Shown in pieces: positions 33,911 through 42,342 of a stretch of DNA of 64,000 nt. Position numbers and translations under genes: made by a program. Source of the stretch: UBA5009 sp038043185 (GTDB lineage Bacteria > Bdellovibrionota > Bdellovibrionia > Bdellovibrionales > Bdellovibrionaceae). The notes beneath the pieces are model-generated. The model did no database searches, was not told the origin of the DNA, and worked only from the letters and a program-made list of their open reading frames with translations. Position 1 is the stretch's first letter, and every line of letters starts with the position of its first letter. The stretch lies in contig JBBTCO010000009.1 of assembly GCA_038043185.1 (NCBI GenBank), positions 33,551-97,550 on the forward strand, given 5' to 3'.

Positions 33911-35752
33911 ATGGCCAATGTAATTAGTGTTCTCGACCTTGAAAAATCTTATGGCCCCCGAACGCTTTTTCGGGGGCTTTCTTTTGGATTGTCAGCTACA
34001 GAAAAAGTAGGACTTGTTGGCCCCAATGGAGCGGGAAAATCATCGCTGCTCAGGCTTCTTGCTAAAATCGAAGAGCCTGATAAAGGACAAGTGGTTTGGA
34101 CTCGCGGTTTGCGTATCGGTTATTTACCCCAAAATCCTATTTTTAATGATGGGAGTATTGAAGAAGAATTGATCCCGCCCAATCTGGCTGGTGATCCGCT
34201 CATTCAAGCAAAAGCCGAAGAGTTGATTTCGCGTTTAGGTTTAAATACTTTTGAATTGAAGCGAGATCAATCGGTACAAAAGCTTTCTGGGGGACAAAAG
34301 AAAAGAGTGGCTTTGGCTCGCGAACTGATGAAAGAGCCAGATCTTCTTATGCTGGATGAGCCAACCAATCATTTAGATATTGAAAGTCTATTGTGGCTCG
34401 AGGAATTTCTTCGAGAGCAAACTTCATTAACATTGTTAACTGTGACTCATGATCGATTATTTTTACAAAATGTCGCCGATGTTATTATTGATTTAGACCC
34501 TAGATATAAAGAAGGTCTGCTTCGTATTGAAGGAAGTTATGCAGATTATTTAGAAGCTCGTGAATTGCGACTAGCAGGGCAGCTTTCTCAGGAAGCCAGT
34601 CGCTCTAATGATCTTCGACATGAAATGCAATGGCTTCGCCGGGGAGCCAAAGCTCGTCAGACGAAACAAAAAGCCCGACAAGAAGCCACTTATGCTTTGA
34701 TGGATGAAGTGAAGGAACTCAGAACTTTAAATCGCAAAAGGAATCTGGATATTAAATTGGGCGCTGGCGACTCAGTTCCTAAAAAATTAATTGATGCGGA
34801 AAATATTTCCAAATCTTACGGCGACCGAATTTTATTTAAAGATTTTTCTCTTATGGTTCGCAGCCGCTCTCGCATTGCTTTATTAGGACAAAATGGTCGA
34901 GGAAAAACCACCTTAATTCGTTGCCTTCTTGAACAAGAAAAAATCGACTCAGGAAAAATTAGCTCAGCCGATAAAATTTCGGTTAACTATTTTGAACAAA
35001 ATCGCGATTTATTAAATCCAAAATTATCACTCTTAAAAAATCTTTGTCCTGAAGGAGATTACATTCATCTGCAAGGCCAAGCGGTGTATGTTAAAAGCTA
35101 CCTCGATCGATTTCACTTTCGTCGCGAACAACATGATCTGGCGTTGTCTCGGCTTTCAGGAGGCGAGCAAGCGCGTTTGCTAATCGCAAAGATGATGCTC
35201 AATGCGGCTCCGGTCCTGGTGCTGGATGAACCCACTAATGATCTTGATATCGAAACCTTGGATATTTTGCGGGATGCTTTGGTGGATTATTCCGGGGCTC
35301 TTTTGCTGGTAACCCATGATCGCTTCTTTATGGAGCAGGTTTGCGACACACTGATCGCTTTTCCGGAAAAAGAGGACCTGGTACCTGGCGAAATTCCCGG
35401 CACCCTTTTCCGCTTTGAAAGCTACTTGCAATGGCAAAATTGGAAAATGGATCGCAAAGAGCTGGCTCGTCAGAGGCTTGCAGCTGAAAATAAAAAATCT
35501 AAAGCTCATGCCGGCGGAGCAAAAAATAAATTGAGTTTCAAAGAAAAATTTGAACTCGAAAATATGGAAGAAGTTATTCTTGGTAAAGAGGCGGAATTAA
35601 GTCGTATTCAAGAGGAAATCAATTCTCCGGATAATGTAAGTAGTCCGACCAAGTTAAAAGAGCTGACAAACCAGATGTCGCAACTTGAAGATAAAATCGC
35701 TGAATTGTATTCGCGCTGGGCAGAACTTGGCGCAAAATCTGGCACTAATTAA
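33911..35752 (+). CDS. ABC-F ATPase (Uup-like) with an in-frame REP-like insert
   Basis: 613 residues with two ATPase domains: Walker A GPNGAGKSS (about 37) and GQNGRGKTT (about 325), signatures LSGGQKKR and LSGGEQAR, Walker B LLMLDEPTNHLD and VLVLDEPTNDLD. There is no membrane segment, and a C-terminal coiled coil follows (EEVILGKEAELSRIQEEI), as in Uup/EttA-type proteins that act on the ribosome. Near residues 485-500 the sequence PEKEDLVPGEIPGTLF is encoded by DNA that matches the AGGACCTGGTACCT repeat. It sits in a loop after the second ATPase domain and keeps the frame. Confidence 0.88.
   Translation: MANVISVLDLEKSYGPRTLFRGLSFGLSATEKVGLVGPNGAGKSSLLRLLAKIEEPDKGQVVWTRGLRIGYLPQNPIFNDGSIEEELIPPNLAGDPLIQAKAEELISRLGLNTFELKRDQSVQKLSGGQKKRVALARELMKEPDLLMLDEPTNHLDIESLLWLEEFLREQTSLTLLTVTHDRLFLQNVADVIIDLDPRYKEGLLRIEGSYADYLEARELRLAGQLSQEASRSNDLRHEMQWLRRGAKARQTKQKARQEATYALMDEVKELRTLNRKRNLDIKLGAGDSVPKKLIDAENISKSYGDRILFKDFSLMVRSRSRIALLGQNGRGKTTLIRCLLEQEKIDSGKISSADKISVNYFEQNRDLLNPKLSLLKNLCPEGDYIHLQGQAVYVKSYLDRFHFRREQHDLALSRLSGGEQARLLIAKMMLNAAPVLVLDEPTNDLDIETLDILRDALVDYSGALLLVTHDRFFMEQVCDTLIAFPEKEDLVPGEIPGTLFRFESYLQWQNWKMDRKELARQRLAAENKKSKAHAGGAKNKLSFKEKFELENMEEVILGKEAELSRIQEEINSPDNVSSPTKLKELTNQMSQLEDKIAELYSRWAELGAKSGTN
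35365..35411 (+). repeat. REP-like hairpin repeat inside the ABC-F gene
   Basis: The stretch holds the 14-base core AGGACCTGGTACCT (35373-35386) seen in the 4277-4482 element. It is flanked by paired arms: GGAAAA at the left against TTTTCC at the right, and GGTACCTGG against CCCGGCACC. It is in frame and has no stop. The core identity is seen directly. Insertion of a mobile repeat is the inferred cause. Confidence 0.55.
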
Positions 35753-35920
35753 AAATTATTAGTAAATTTTTTAATATTTTCTCTCTACTCTAACTGATTG
35801 GCCAAGGGGCCGGTTTATCCCCACATATAAATTTGACTTATAGGGCAAAAATTTATTTTTTCGTTGTCCGTCTTGCTTCAAAATGATTGATTGCGCCCAG
35901 TATTATTCAAGGGGGACAAT

Positions 35921-37453
35921 GTGATACATCGTATTATCGTAAAAAAGCTGCAAAATATATCAACCCAAGCGCGACTCGCGTTTATCTGCTTTTCACTGGT
36001 CGGAACGTTTTTTAGTTCAGCCAACGCGCAACAGCCTGCGGTTAAAGAGTGGACGTTTTTAGTTTATATGAACGCAGATAATAATCTGTATAAATATGGC
36101 TTCCTGAACATTGCTCAAATGGAAAAACTAGGATCAACAGATAAAGTTAATCTTATTGTGCAAATGGATCATGGGGATAGTGCAACTCCGACAACTCGGT
36201 ACTATATAACTCGGAATCCAAATCCAGTTACTGGAAAAATCACTTCGCAAGTTTTGCAAACTATGGGCGAAACTAATATGGGTGATCCAAAAACCTTATC
36301 CGAGTTTTTAACTTGGGGTGTTCAAAAGTATCCAGCGAAGCGTTACGCTGTTATTATTTGGAATCATGGCAGTGGCTGGGAAGGCGTTTCCTATGACGAC
36401 AATCCACAAGCTCATTTAACACTTCCGAATGTTCGCAAGGCACTTGAAGTTGGCCAATCGGCAATCGGCAGTCAGCGACGTGGGACCAGGCAAGCTGCGC
36501 GATTTGACATAATTAACTTCGATGCTTGTTTGATGTCTGCATTGGAAATCGCTTACGAACTGAAGGATGTGGGTCAATATCTAGTCGGCTCTCAGTTCAA
36601 CGAACCCGGTGAAGGCGAAAACTACACAACCTTTTTGGCTCCTCTAATAGCTCAGCCTCAGAAATCAGCAAAAGAATTAGCTGAAATTATGGTCTATCAA
36701 TACGCCTTAGCCTATAAGGGCAGTTCGAGTATTAATTACGCCGCAATTGATCTTAACCGAGTGCAAGGTTTTTCTTCCCTGCTCAATCAAAGCAGTCAAG
36801 CAATGGCAGCTTCATCATTGAAAGGTGCTTTGCGGGACAGTTTCGGTGCAGGCTCTTTTGACTTAATTACGGCTTTTACCCGAGCTCAAATGGTCGGCAA
36901 GGCAGATCCAAAAGTCCAACAAAGTTTAGATCAGCTTCTTATGGCTTATGGTTATCCTCAAGACTTTCAACAAAGTTTATCTCGAGGAGCTAGCTTAGCA
37001 GGTAGAAAAATAATCACGCGTACATTTCCAGGGGTAGTTTATTTTAAAGCAGGCGGTTCAGTTAACCAAGTCGCTTTAAAATTAGACCAAAACAACCTTT
37101 ATACTGCTGAAATTCCGCAACAAACTACTCAGTACACTGTGCAACGACAAGTTCAGGCTGGTTTGCGCGGTGAAAGCCGTCAGTGGAAGGAATCAACAAG
37201 CACGTTCTTAAGACAAGGGAATGATCCTATTGTTTATCATAATGCGTTTCCAGAAACGAGCCCGTTGATTGCCGATGCTTATACCTTTTCAACAAAAGGC
37301 GCGCATGGAATGACTTTGTACTCTTTAGCAGGAGCAAGTGCTTCATTGAGTGCGCCGTCTAGAAATATAGGTCGTGGTATTTTAAACGAGTACAAACAAT
37401 TACTTTTTGCTTCTCAAGGCGCTCCAGCTTGGACAGCATTCTTTGGATTTTAA
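35921..37453 (+). CDS. Clostripain-family (C11) cysteine peptidase, secreted
   Basis: 510 residues. The GTG at 35921 is preferred over an upstream TTG because AAGGGGGACAAT precedes it. A signal peptide ends SSANAQ. The peptidase domain begins WTFLVYMNADNNLYKYG and carries catalytic His149 (IIWNHGSGW) and Cys203 (NFDACLMSALEI), as in clostripain and gingipain-like CD-clan enzymes. Such enzymes cleave after Arg or Lys. It is probably released to degrade host, prey or environmental protein. A small secreted gene follows 20 bases later. Confidence 0.87.
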   Translation: MIHRIIVKKLQNISTQARLAFICFSLVGTFFSSANAQQPAVKEWTFLVYMNADNNLYKYGFLNIAQMEKLGSTDKVNLIVQMDHGDSATPTTRYYITRNPNPVTGKITSQVLQTMGETNMGDPKTLSEFLTWGVQKYPAKRYAVIIWNHGSGWEGVSYDDNPQAHLTLPNVRKALEVGQSAIGSQRRGTRQAARFDIINFDACLMSALEIAYELKDVGQYLVGSQFNEPGEGENYTTFLAPLIAQPQKSAKELAEIMVYQYALAYKGSSSINYAAIDLNRVQGFSSLLNQSSQAMAASSLKGALRDSFGAGSFDLITAFTRAQMVGKADPKVQQSLDQLLMAYGYPQDFQQSLSRGASLAGRKIITRTFPGVVYFKAGGSVNQVALKLDQNNLYTAEIPQQTTQYTVQRQVQAGLRGESRQWKESTSTFLRQGNDPIVYHNAFPETSPLIADAYTFSTKGAHGMTLYSLAGASASLSAPSRNIGRGILNEYKQLLFASQGAPAWTAFFGF

Positions 37454-37473
37454 TTTAAAGAGGAGAGCTTAAG

Positions 37474-37752
37474 ATGAAAAAAGTATTTTTATCAGTATTT
37501 ATACTAGGATCACAATCTTTCGCAGGAACACGAGCGGCTTTCACCGCCGTGTTATCCCTAGCCGAAGTAAAAAACTTAGCGGTGATTGAAAAATTAGAAT
37601 TAATTAAACCTTTGCGATGTCCTGAATGCTATGAAATTTCAGTGCAAGGAATTAAAAATTTGACGGATCCTACCTCAACACATCTTTTAGTTCAGACCCG
37701 CATGGATACAGAAAAGCAGGAAGTTGTCGCAAAAATCATAGAGACCAAATAG
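37474..37752 (+). CDS. Small secreted protein after the C11 peptidase
   Basis: 92 residues with a signal peptide (MKKVFLSVFILGSQSFAG). The mature part has a Cys pair in LRCPECYEISVQGI and a beta C-terminus (LLVQTRMDTEKQEVVAKII). AGAGGAGAGC lies before the ATG. It follows the peptidase directly, so an inhibitor, chaperone or partner role is conceivable, but nothing in the sequence shows it. Confidence 0.65.
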   Translation: MKKVFLSVFILGSQSFAGTRAAFTAVLSLAEVKNLAVIEKLELIKPLRCPECYEISVQGIKNLTDPTSTHLLVQTRMDTEKQEVVAKIIETK

Positions 37753-37780
37753 TCTGGCGAATCTTACCCAGTATTCATCA

Positions 37781-38359
37781 TTGGTTGTTCATCAGCGCAA
37801 AGAGCTTATCGAATTTTTTGGTTTTGAAACACGGAACAAATACGAAATACAAGATTCCAATGGGAATCTTGTATTCTATTGCGCAGAGATGCAGAAAGGC
37901 TTTTTGGGCTTTTTGTTTCGCCAGGTTTTAGGCCATTGGCGCAGTTTCGAGCTGCACTTTTTTGACTCTCAAAAACAAACTATCTGGAAAGCTCTCCATC
38001 CCTTTCGATTTTTTTTCCAACGTTTAGATGTATTTTCTGGCAATGGTGCTGTCGGTTCAGTCGAGTGGCACTGGGCTCTCTTTCGTAAGAAATATTCTCT
38101 TACTGATTTAATCGTTGGACGTGTTTTAAAAGTTGATTCTGGCTTTTTGAGTTTTTGGACTTTTCCGATCACTATTCGCGGTCAAGAAGTGGCCAGCATC
38201 AAAAAGAAATGGTCGGGTTTTTTGAAAGAAGCCTTCACCGATACCGATAATTTCCTTATTGAATTTTCCCCATCGCTTGGTGAGAGCGAAAGACAATTGA
38301 TTTTGTCTGCGGCAATTTTAATTGATCTCAATCACTTCGAACAAAAGGCGCGTAATTAA
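37781..38359 (+). CDS. Scramblase/LURP-like protein
   Basis: 192 residues from a TTG start. The open frame runs upstream to 37742 with no ATG, and codons before the start (SQYSS-like context) could be part of the protein. The pattern VVHQRKELIEFFGFETRNKYEI, then GNLVFYCAE and RPFRFF-like LHPFRFFF, followed by VGSVEWHWALFRKKY, matches the phospholipid scramblase/tubby-like (LURP) beta-barrel. The length is near the usual 180-200. Bacterial members have unknown roles; lipid or membrane contact is the family guess. Confidence 0.75.
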   Translation: MVVHQRKELIEFFGFETRNKYEIQDSNGNLVFYCAEMQKGFLGFLFRQVLGHWRSFELHFFDSQKQTIWKALHPFRFFFQRLDVFSGNGAVGSVEWHWALFRKKYSLTDLIVGRVLKVDSGFLSFWTFPITIRGQEVASIKKKWSGFLKEAFTDTDNFLIEFSPSLGESERQLILSAAILIDLNHFEQKARN

Positions 38360-38533
38360 GTCGTTTTAAAAGCGCGACCCAAAGTGAGTATATTTTTAAC
38401 AAGCCTGTAATTTATACTCAATTCCAAAAAAAATGTGAGATTTATACTAGCTAAAGCAGATCAATTTGATTTGAATTTAAACTTATTGGCTCACTTTTCG
38501 CTTTAGTCGACGGCAATAAGAAATGGAGGGTCT

Positions 38534-39613
38534 ATGAAAAATATAATTATTTCTAGTTTACTTGTGACGAGTTTTACTCAGTCAGTTGCTTTTGCTGATA
38601 AGCAAGATCTTGGGACACTACTTGGTGGTGCTCTTGGTGGTTTGTTGGGAAATGAGCTTGGCGATGGAAAAGTGGTACCTACTATAATTGGTGTAGTTGG
38701 TGGCGCTGTGATTGGAAATCAACTTGGGAAGGCTTTAGATGACCGTGATCGTTTGGCTTATGCTGACGCACAACGGGTAGCCCTGGAAGGTCGGGTTAAT
38801 GATCGACACTCTTGGGACGGTTCTATGCGAGGTTCACGTTCTGGTGCTCGCGGTGAGATCATTATTCTTCGAGAAGGAAGAAGTCTTCGTCAACAATCAA
38901 CAACTTGTCGAGAATACCAATCGGTTATCAATGTTGGCCGACGTCAAGAAGTTAACAAAGGGATAGCTTGTCGACGTTCTGATGGTTCTTGGTATGAAGT
39001 AAAAGAACAAGAAGTATCGTTTGGTGGAGTTGTCGTTGAATCTCAACGAACAGAAGAGCAGGGGAATGTTGGGAAGCGCCGAAATAATAATCGAAATGAC
39101 CGAAATAATCGTCAGCATGATGACAACCGAAATAACTCACCTTACTTGGGTTCTAATCGAAGCGAGTATAAATGTGTAAGTCGAGACAACGACGGTGCTA
39201 GACCTTATATTTTGTCAATAAGAAATCGGTCTACGTATGAAGAGACCAAAATTTCAAATCTAGTTTTTTCATCGGTTGCGGATTGTGAAAGAGCCATCAG
39301 TGAATCAACTGTAGTAGCAAGAAATACTTTCGTGTGTTCGTCTCGTGACAGAGATGGAAGTAGACCCTACAGCCTTTACACTTTAGATGGAAGTCAGGCA
39401 TCTAAATTATCTTTGACGTTTTCAACTGTTGAAAGCTGCAAAGAAAGCATAACAAAAGCTCGAACTACTCGCCAAGTAGTTGCACTGTGCTCGTCTAGGG
39501 ACAACGATGGCTCAAGGCCTTGGTCAATTTATACGATCGACCATGATACGCGTTCTTTAAGCAGAACACCTCAAACATATTCTTCGGTAGAAGAGTGTTT
39601 CCGTAATTTGTAA
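38534..39613 (+). CDS. Glycine-zipper protein with three C-terminal Cys repeats
   Basis: 359 residues. Signal peptide to about 21, then a glycine-zipper segment at 27-66 (GTLLGGALGGLLGNELGDG; VVGGAVIGNQLGKALDD) as in 17-kDa-antigen-like outer-membrane proteins, then an RSGARGEIIILREG domain with Cys125 and Cys146. An Asn/Arg/Asp-rich linker spans 180-210. Three repeats of about 50 residues follow, each with C-x-SRD-x-DG-x-RP and a second Cys after a YSSV/FSTV strand (C214/C251, C268/C302, C319/C355). The repeat is not one I recognise. GGAGGGTCT precedes the ATG and a strong terminator follows. Confidence 0.8.
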   Translation: MKNIIISSLLVTSFTQSVAFADKQDLGTLLGGALGGLLGNELGDGKVVPTIIGVVGGAVIGNQLGKALDDRDRLAYADAQRVALEGRVNDRHSWDGSMRGSRSGARGEIIILREGRSLRQQSTTCREYQSVINVGRRQEVNKGIACRRSDGSWYEVKEQEVSFGGVVVESQRTEEQGNVGKRRNNNRNDRNNRQHDDNRNNSPYLGSNRSEYKCVSRDNDGARPYILSIRNRSTYEETKISNLVFSSVADCERAISESTVVARNTFVCSSRDRDGSRPYSLYTLDGSQASKLSLTFSTVESCKESITKARTTRQVVALCSSRDNDGSRPWSIYTIDHDTRSLSRTPQTYSSVEECFRNL

Positions 39614-39638
39614 TTGGAATTATCTCAGATAATATTGA

Positions 39639-39674
39639 ACGAAATGGGTTTTTTGCCCATTTCGTTTTTTTTTT
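39639..39674 (+). terminator. Rho-independent terminator
   Basis: ACGAAATGGG pairs exactly with CCCATTTCGT across a loop of seven bases, followed by a run of T to 39674. It ends the plus-strand gene whose stop is at 39613. Confidence 0.9.
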
Positions 39675-39693
39675 AGAAGGAATATCTAAAGCA

Positions 39694-40335
39694 TTAGATC
39701 AGTCGCTTTTCCATCAGAATTTTCATTCCATCTTTGTCGGTTGGATCTGTACTGATGATTTCAAATCCATTTTTAATATTAAGAAGTAACATGGCTTGAA
39801 ATCGGTTCTGAGTTTTTGTTTGAATTTTTGTATAATCTTGCTTGCGACACCACTCGTGTTGGGACTGCATAAGATCACTGGCAATTCCCAAGCCTCTAAA
39901 ATCTGGCAAAACTGCACCAAGCCAACTGTAAAACTCCTGCGGAGTTTTTTCGTAACCAATTTTGAATCCTGCGGGCTGATTTTCAATAGAGGCGATGATC
40001 AAATGGAACTTCTTGTGTTTGTTGAAGGTCGAATAGAACCATTTTGAATCCCATTGCCCAAAAGATTTTTCAATGAGAGGTGCGATTATCTGAATATCTG
40101 CTTCGGTGATATCAGTTGTAGTATTAATTTTCAGTGGCACTTCAAGAAATCGGGGAGTGGCTTTGCCATTCAGATCAATAGATTCAAAAAACATCTGTTT
40201 GGGTCGAACCCATACGCGTCCACCTGAATTTTCGTATCGAGTCTCGTAAATGACCATTTCTTCGAGCGTCTCGCTGTGTCTTGCTAATCCAACATAGGTG
40301 TAAGGTTTATTTTTGTAATGACGGTAGAGTTTCAT
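39694..40335 (-). CDS. DUF1653–GNAT fusion protein
   Basis: 213 residues from the ATG at 40335; a TTG at 40347 is possible. Residues 1-60 are a DUF1653 domain (LYRHYKNKPYTYVGLARHSE, LEEMVIYE, VWVRPKQMFFE). Residues 75-213 are a GNAT acetyltransferase with the acetyl-CoA motif LPDFRGLGIASDLMQ and the ending NGFEII. DUF1653 proteins are usually stand-alone. This fusion suggests that the DUF1653 part binds the substrate or product of the acetyl transfer. The acceptor is unknown. It is a single gene on the minus strand, facing the terminator of the previous gene. Confidence 0.82.
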   Translation of the reverse strand: MKLYRHYKNKPYTYVGLARHSETLEEMVIYETRYENSGGRVWVRPKQMFFESIDLNGKATPRFLEVPLKINTTTDITEADIQIIAPLIEKSFGQWDSKWFYSTFNKHKKFHLIIASIENQPAGFKIGYEKTPQEFYSWLGAVLPDFRGLGIASDLMQSQHEWCRKQDYTKIQTKTQNRFQAMLLLNIKNGFEIISTDPTDKDGMKILMEKRLI

Positions 40336-40516
40336 AAGGACGTACAAGTATAAGAGGTTATTCAGATTTTCAAGTTCTTTTTAAAGCTTGATGAATTCAC
40401 TGTTGATTTTGATATTTAGTTGAGAAAATTTCTGGCTAGGTGAAAGATAAAATTGTAACAGTGATTGTGGTCAGAATTACGGCCGATCACGATTACAAAA
40501 AGAAGAGGGAGTGAAT

Positions 40517-40744
40517 ATGTCTACTCGCAATTTTTTTGATCTTAAATTTCCCAAGACAACCCCGGGTAAAGTTATCAGAGCATTTCGTAAGAACTTTAAT
40601 ATCACTCAGCAGGAATTAGCTGAAGTCACTGGTATTGCTGAAACCAACTTGAGTGCTATTGAAAATGATAAAGTCGAAATCGGCGTTAAGAGGGCTGTTC
40701 AAGTCGCATCCGCAAAAATGATGGCGAAGAAGAAGGTTGGGTAA
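40517..40744 (+). CDS. Small XRE-family HTH protein
   Basis: 75 residues, with the ATG at 40517 preferred over a GTG at 40511 because AGAGGGAG precedes it. The helix-turn-helix is FRKNFNITQQELAEVTGIAE followed by TNLSAIENDKVEIG, as in antitoxins of the HigA type and small Cro-like repressors. No toxin gene lies next to it, so it may be a solitary regulator. It is flanked by minus-strand genes on both sides. Confidence 0.75.
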   Translation: MSTRNFFDLKFPKTTPGKVIRAFRKNFNITQQELAEVTGIAETNLSAIENDKVEIGVKRAVQVASAKMMAKKKVG

Positions 40745-40747
40745 TCT

Positions 40748-41437
40748 CTACCAAGCATATTTAAGTGCAACGAATGCTCCATCAACATGACCATTATTAA
40801 ATAATACCGTTGGTTGAACTAGATGATGACTGTAACCAGCGCGACCAAATAATGTACCGATTGTTGCGCCAGCAACAACATCACTAAGCCAGTGAGCATT
40901 GTCTGCTAATCGCGTAAGACCAGTGAAGACGCCCATGCCCCAGAAGGGCAGGCCAACTTTCCATCCGTATGATTCTGTCATGCTGGCAGCAATAGAAAAT
41001 GCAGCCTGGGTGTGTCCCGAAGGCATAGAAGTTTTAGTTGTACTATTAGGGCGCTCGCGAGCAATTGCAATTTTCGCTGTATGGGTAATAAGGCTACCGA
41101 CAACTAATCCTTCGAGTGCTGCTATTCCATTTTCTTTATCATAATGTATTTGGCCTGCTATAATCAGAGCTTGTGGTATTCCACTTCCCCAGAAATCTCC
41201 ATACTCACTTGTGGTGCGTGGCATTTTCTGATTATCTTTCCACTCGTCTTTAGTTTGCTGATCATATTGAAAAGAGAGAGCAGTTGCTGCTGTGCCAACT
41301 CCAAGAATCCACAAACCTGTTGAATCGAATGCGCCTTGGGTGGTTTTTTTTCCATGCTCTAGCGGAGTGAGCTCTTTGGAAAAACATTGAGAAGAAAATA
41401 TTATAAAAATAAAAAAAATATTAACTAACGGACGCAT
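40748..41437 (-). CDS. PAP2-family phosphatase, exported or membrane-bound
   Basis: 229 residues from 41437. The earlier ATG at 41485 would extend into the CorA-like gene, and the chosen start gives a signal peptide ending SSQCFS. The three PAP2 motifs are clear: KIAIARERP, SMPSGHTQAAFS, and TRLADNAHWLSDV. It should remove phosphate from lipid phosphates (phosphatidate or undecaprenyl pyrophosphate) on the outer face. It is the last gene of a three-gene minus-strand run. Confidence 0.88.
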   Translation of the reverse strand: MRPLVNIFFIFIIFSSQCFSKELTPLEHGKKTTQGAFDSTGLWILGVGTAATALSFQYDQQTKDEWKDNQKMPRTTSEYGDFWGSGIPQALIIAGQIHYDKENGIAALEGLVVGSLITHTAKIAIARERPNSTTKTSMPSGHTQAAFSIAASMTESYGWKVGLPFWGMGVFTGLTRLADNAHWLSDVVAGATIGTLFGRAGYSHHLVQPTVLFNNGHVDGAFVALKYAW

Positions 41438-41448
41438 GAGTGATTGCC

Positions 41449-42297
41449 TTAGTCGTTCCAGTAGCCCTGCTTTTTTAAAAACCAAGCAGTGAAAGCCACA
41501 GAACCAAACATTAAAAAAAGTGCAAGCAAGAAAAGCTGATTGCTATGGAAAGGTATCGCTTCGAAGTTCATTCCCCAAAAAGAAGCCCAAAAAGTTAAGG
41601 GAACAGCAACACTGGCGAGTAGCGATAAATTTTTGATATGTTTATTCAGTTTATGTGACTGATAACCCCAAAAAAGTTCAATCGTGGCAGTAATTTGAGA
41701 TCTGCAAAGGGAAATACTTCTAAAGACTCTTTCGCAATGATCATGAAGATCTCGCAGTTTCCAGTTGAGGTCAGTTTTGGATCGGGAAAAGTCCTGCAAT
41801 TGCGTCACAACTGAAGTCAAATGGCCCATAGAATAATCAACTTTTATCAAATGTTTTTTAAGAGCTAAAATTGATTGAGGATCGCTTCCTGTTTGAAAAA
41901 TTTGTTCTTCAAAATCATCAACTTTTAAAAACAAATTTTTAACTTCATTCCACGTAATATCGGTGGCGTGATCCAGCGCATGGTAAAGTTGATGCCAGAC
42001 ATCTTGATGAGAATCCTGCAGTTTAAAGTACTCTTTCCAGGTGAGTTGTCCATTCGGAGGTGATTCATGTGGAACTATTAAAATAAAATCTGGAAAAATA
42101 ATAAACTGAATTTCGTAAATACTTCCTTCGGCCATCATAAACCAGACTAAAAACTGATGCGTCCCAAAATCTTCTAACTTGGGCCTTTGATTTCGATTGA
42201 TACAATCTTCTAGAACTAAAGGATGAATATTGAATTCTTTAGAGACTCGCTCAAGCTCGCTAATATTGTCGCTTCGTATTTCAAGCCATTTTTTCAT
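41449..42297 (-). CDS. CorA-family Mg2+/Co2+ transporter
   Basis: 282 residues from 42297. A large cytoplasmic domain (WLEIRSDNISELERVSKEF, LVLEDCINRNQRPKLEDF) is followed by two C-terminal membrane helices with the pore motif GMN in FWGMNFEAIPF. This marks the CorA fold, which carries divalent cations. The length is shorter than E. coli CorA (316). It ends 11 bases before the start of the PAP2 gene. Confidence 0.88.
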   Translation of the reverse strand: MKKWLEIRSDNISELERVSKEFNIHPLVLEDCINRNQRPKLEDFGTHQFLVWFMMAEGSIYEIQFIIFPDFILIVPHESPPNGQLTWKEYFKLQDSHQDVWHQLYHALDHATDITWNEVKNLFLKVDDFEEQIFQTGSDPQSILALKKHLIKVDYSMGHLTSVVTQLQDFSRSKTDLNWKLRDLHDHCERVFRSISLCRSQITATIELFWGYQSHKLNKHIKNLSLLASVAVPLTFWASFWGMNFEAIPFHSNQLFLLALFLMFGSVAFTAWFLKKQGYWND

Positions 42298-42342
42298 TTT
42301 TTGAAAGTAGCAAAAGGTGGCAAACTTGCAAGGCAATTCCGG

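Noticed and set aside
35753..35920. Terminator or riboswitch between the ABC-F and C11 genes
   Set aside because: AT-rich, without a stable stem followed by T-tract, and with no recognised riboswitch core.
40517..40744. Toxin-antitoxin pair
   Set aside because: The HTH protein resembles an antitoxin, but neither neighbour is a toxin (PAP2 phosphatase and GNAT fusion, both on the opposite strand).
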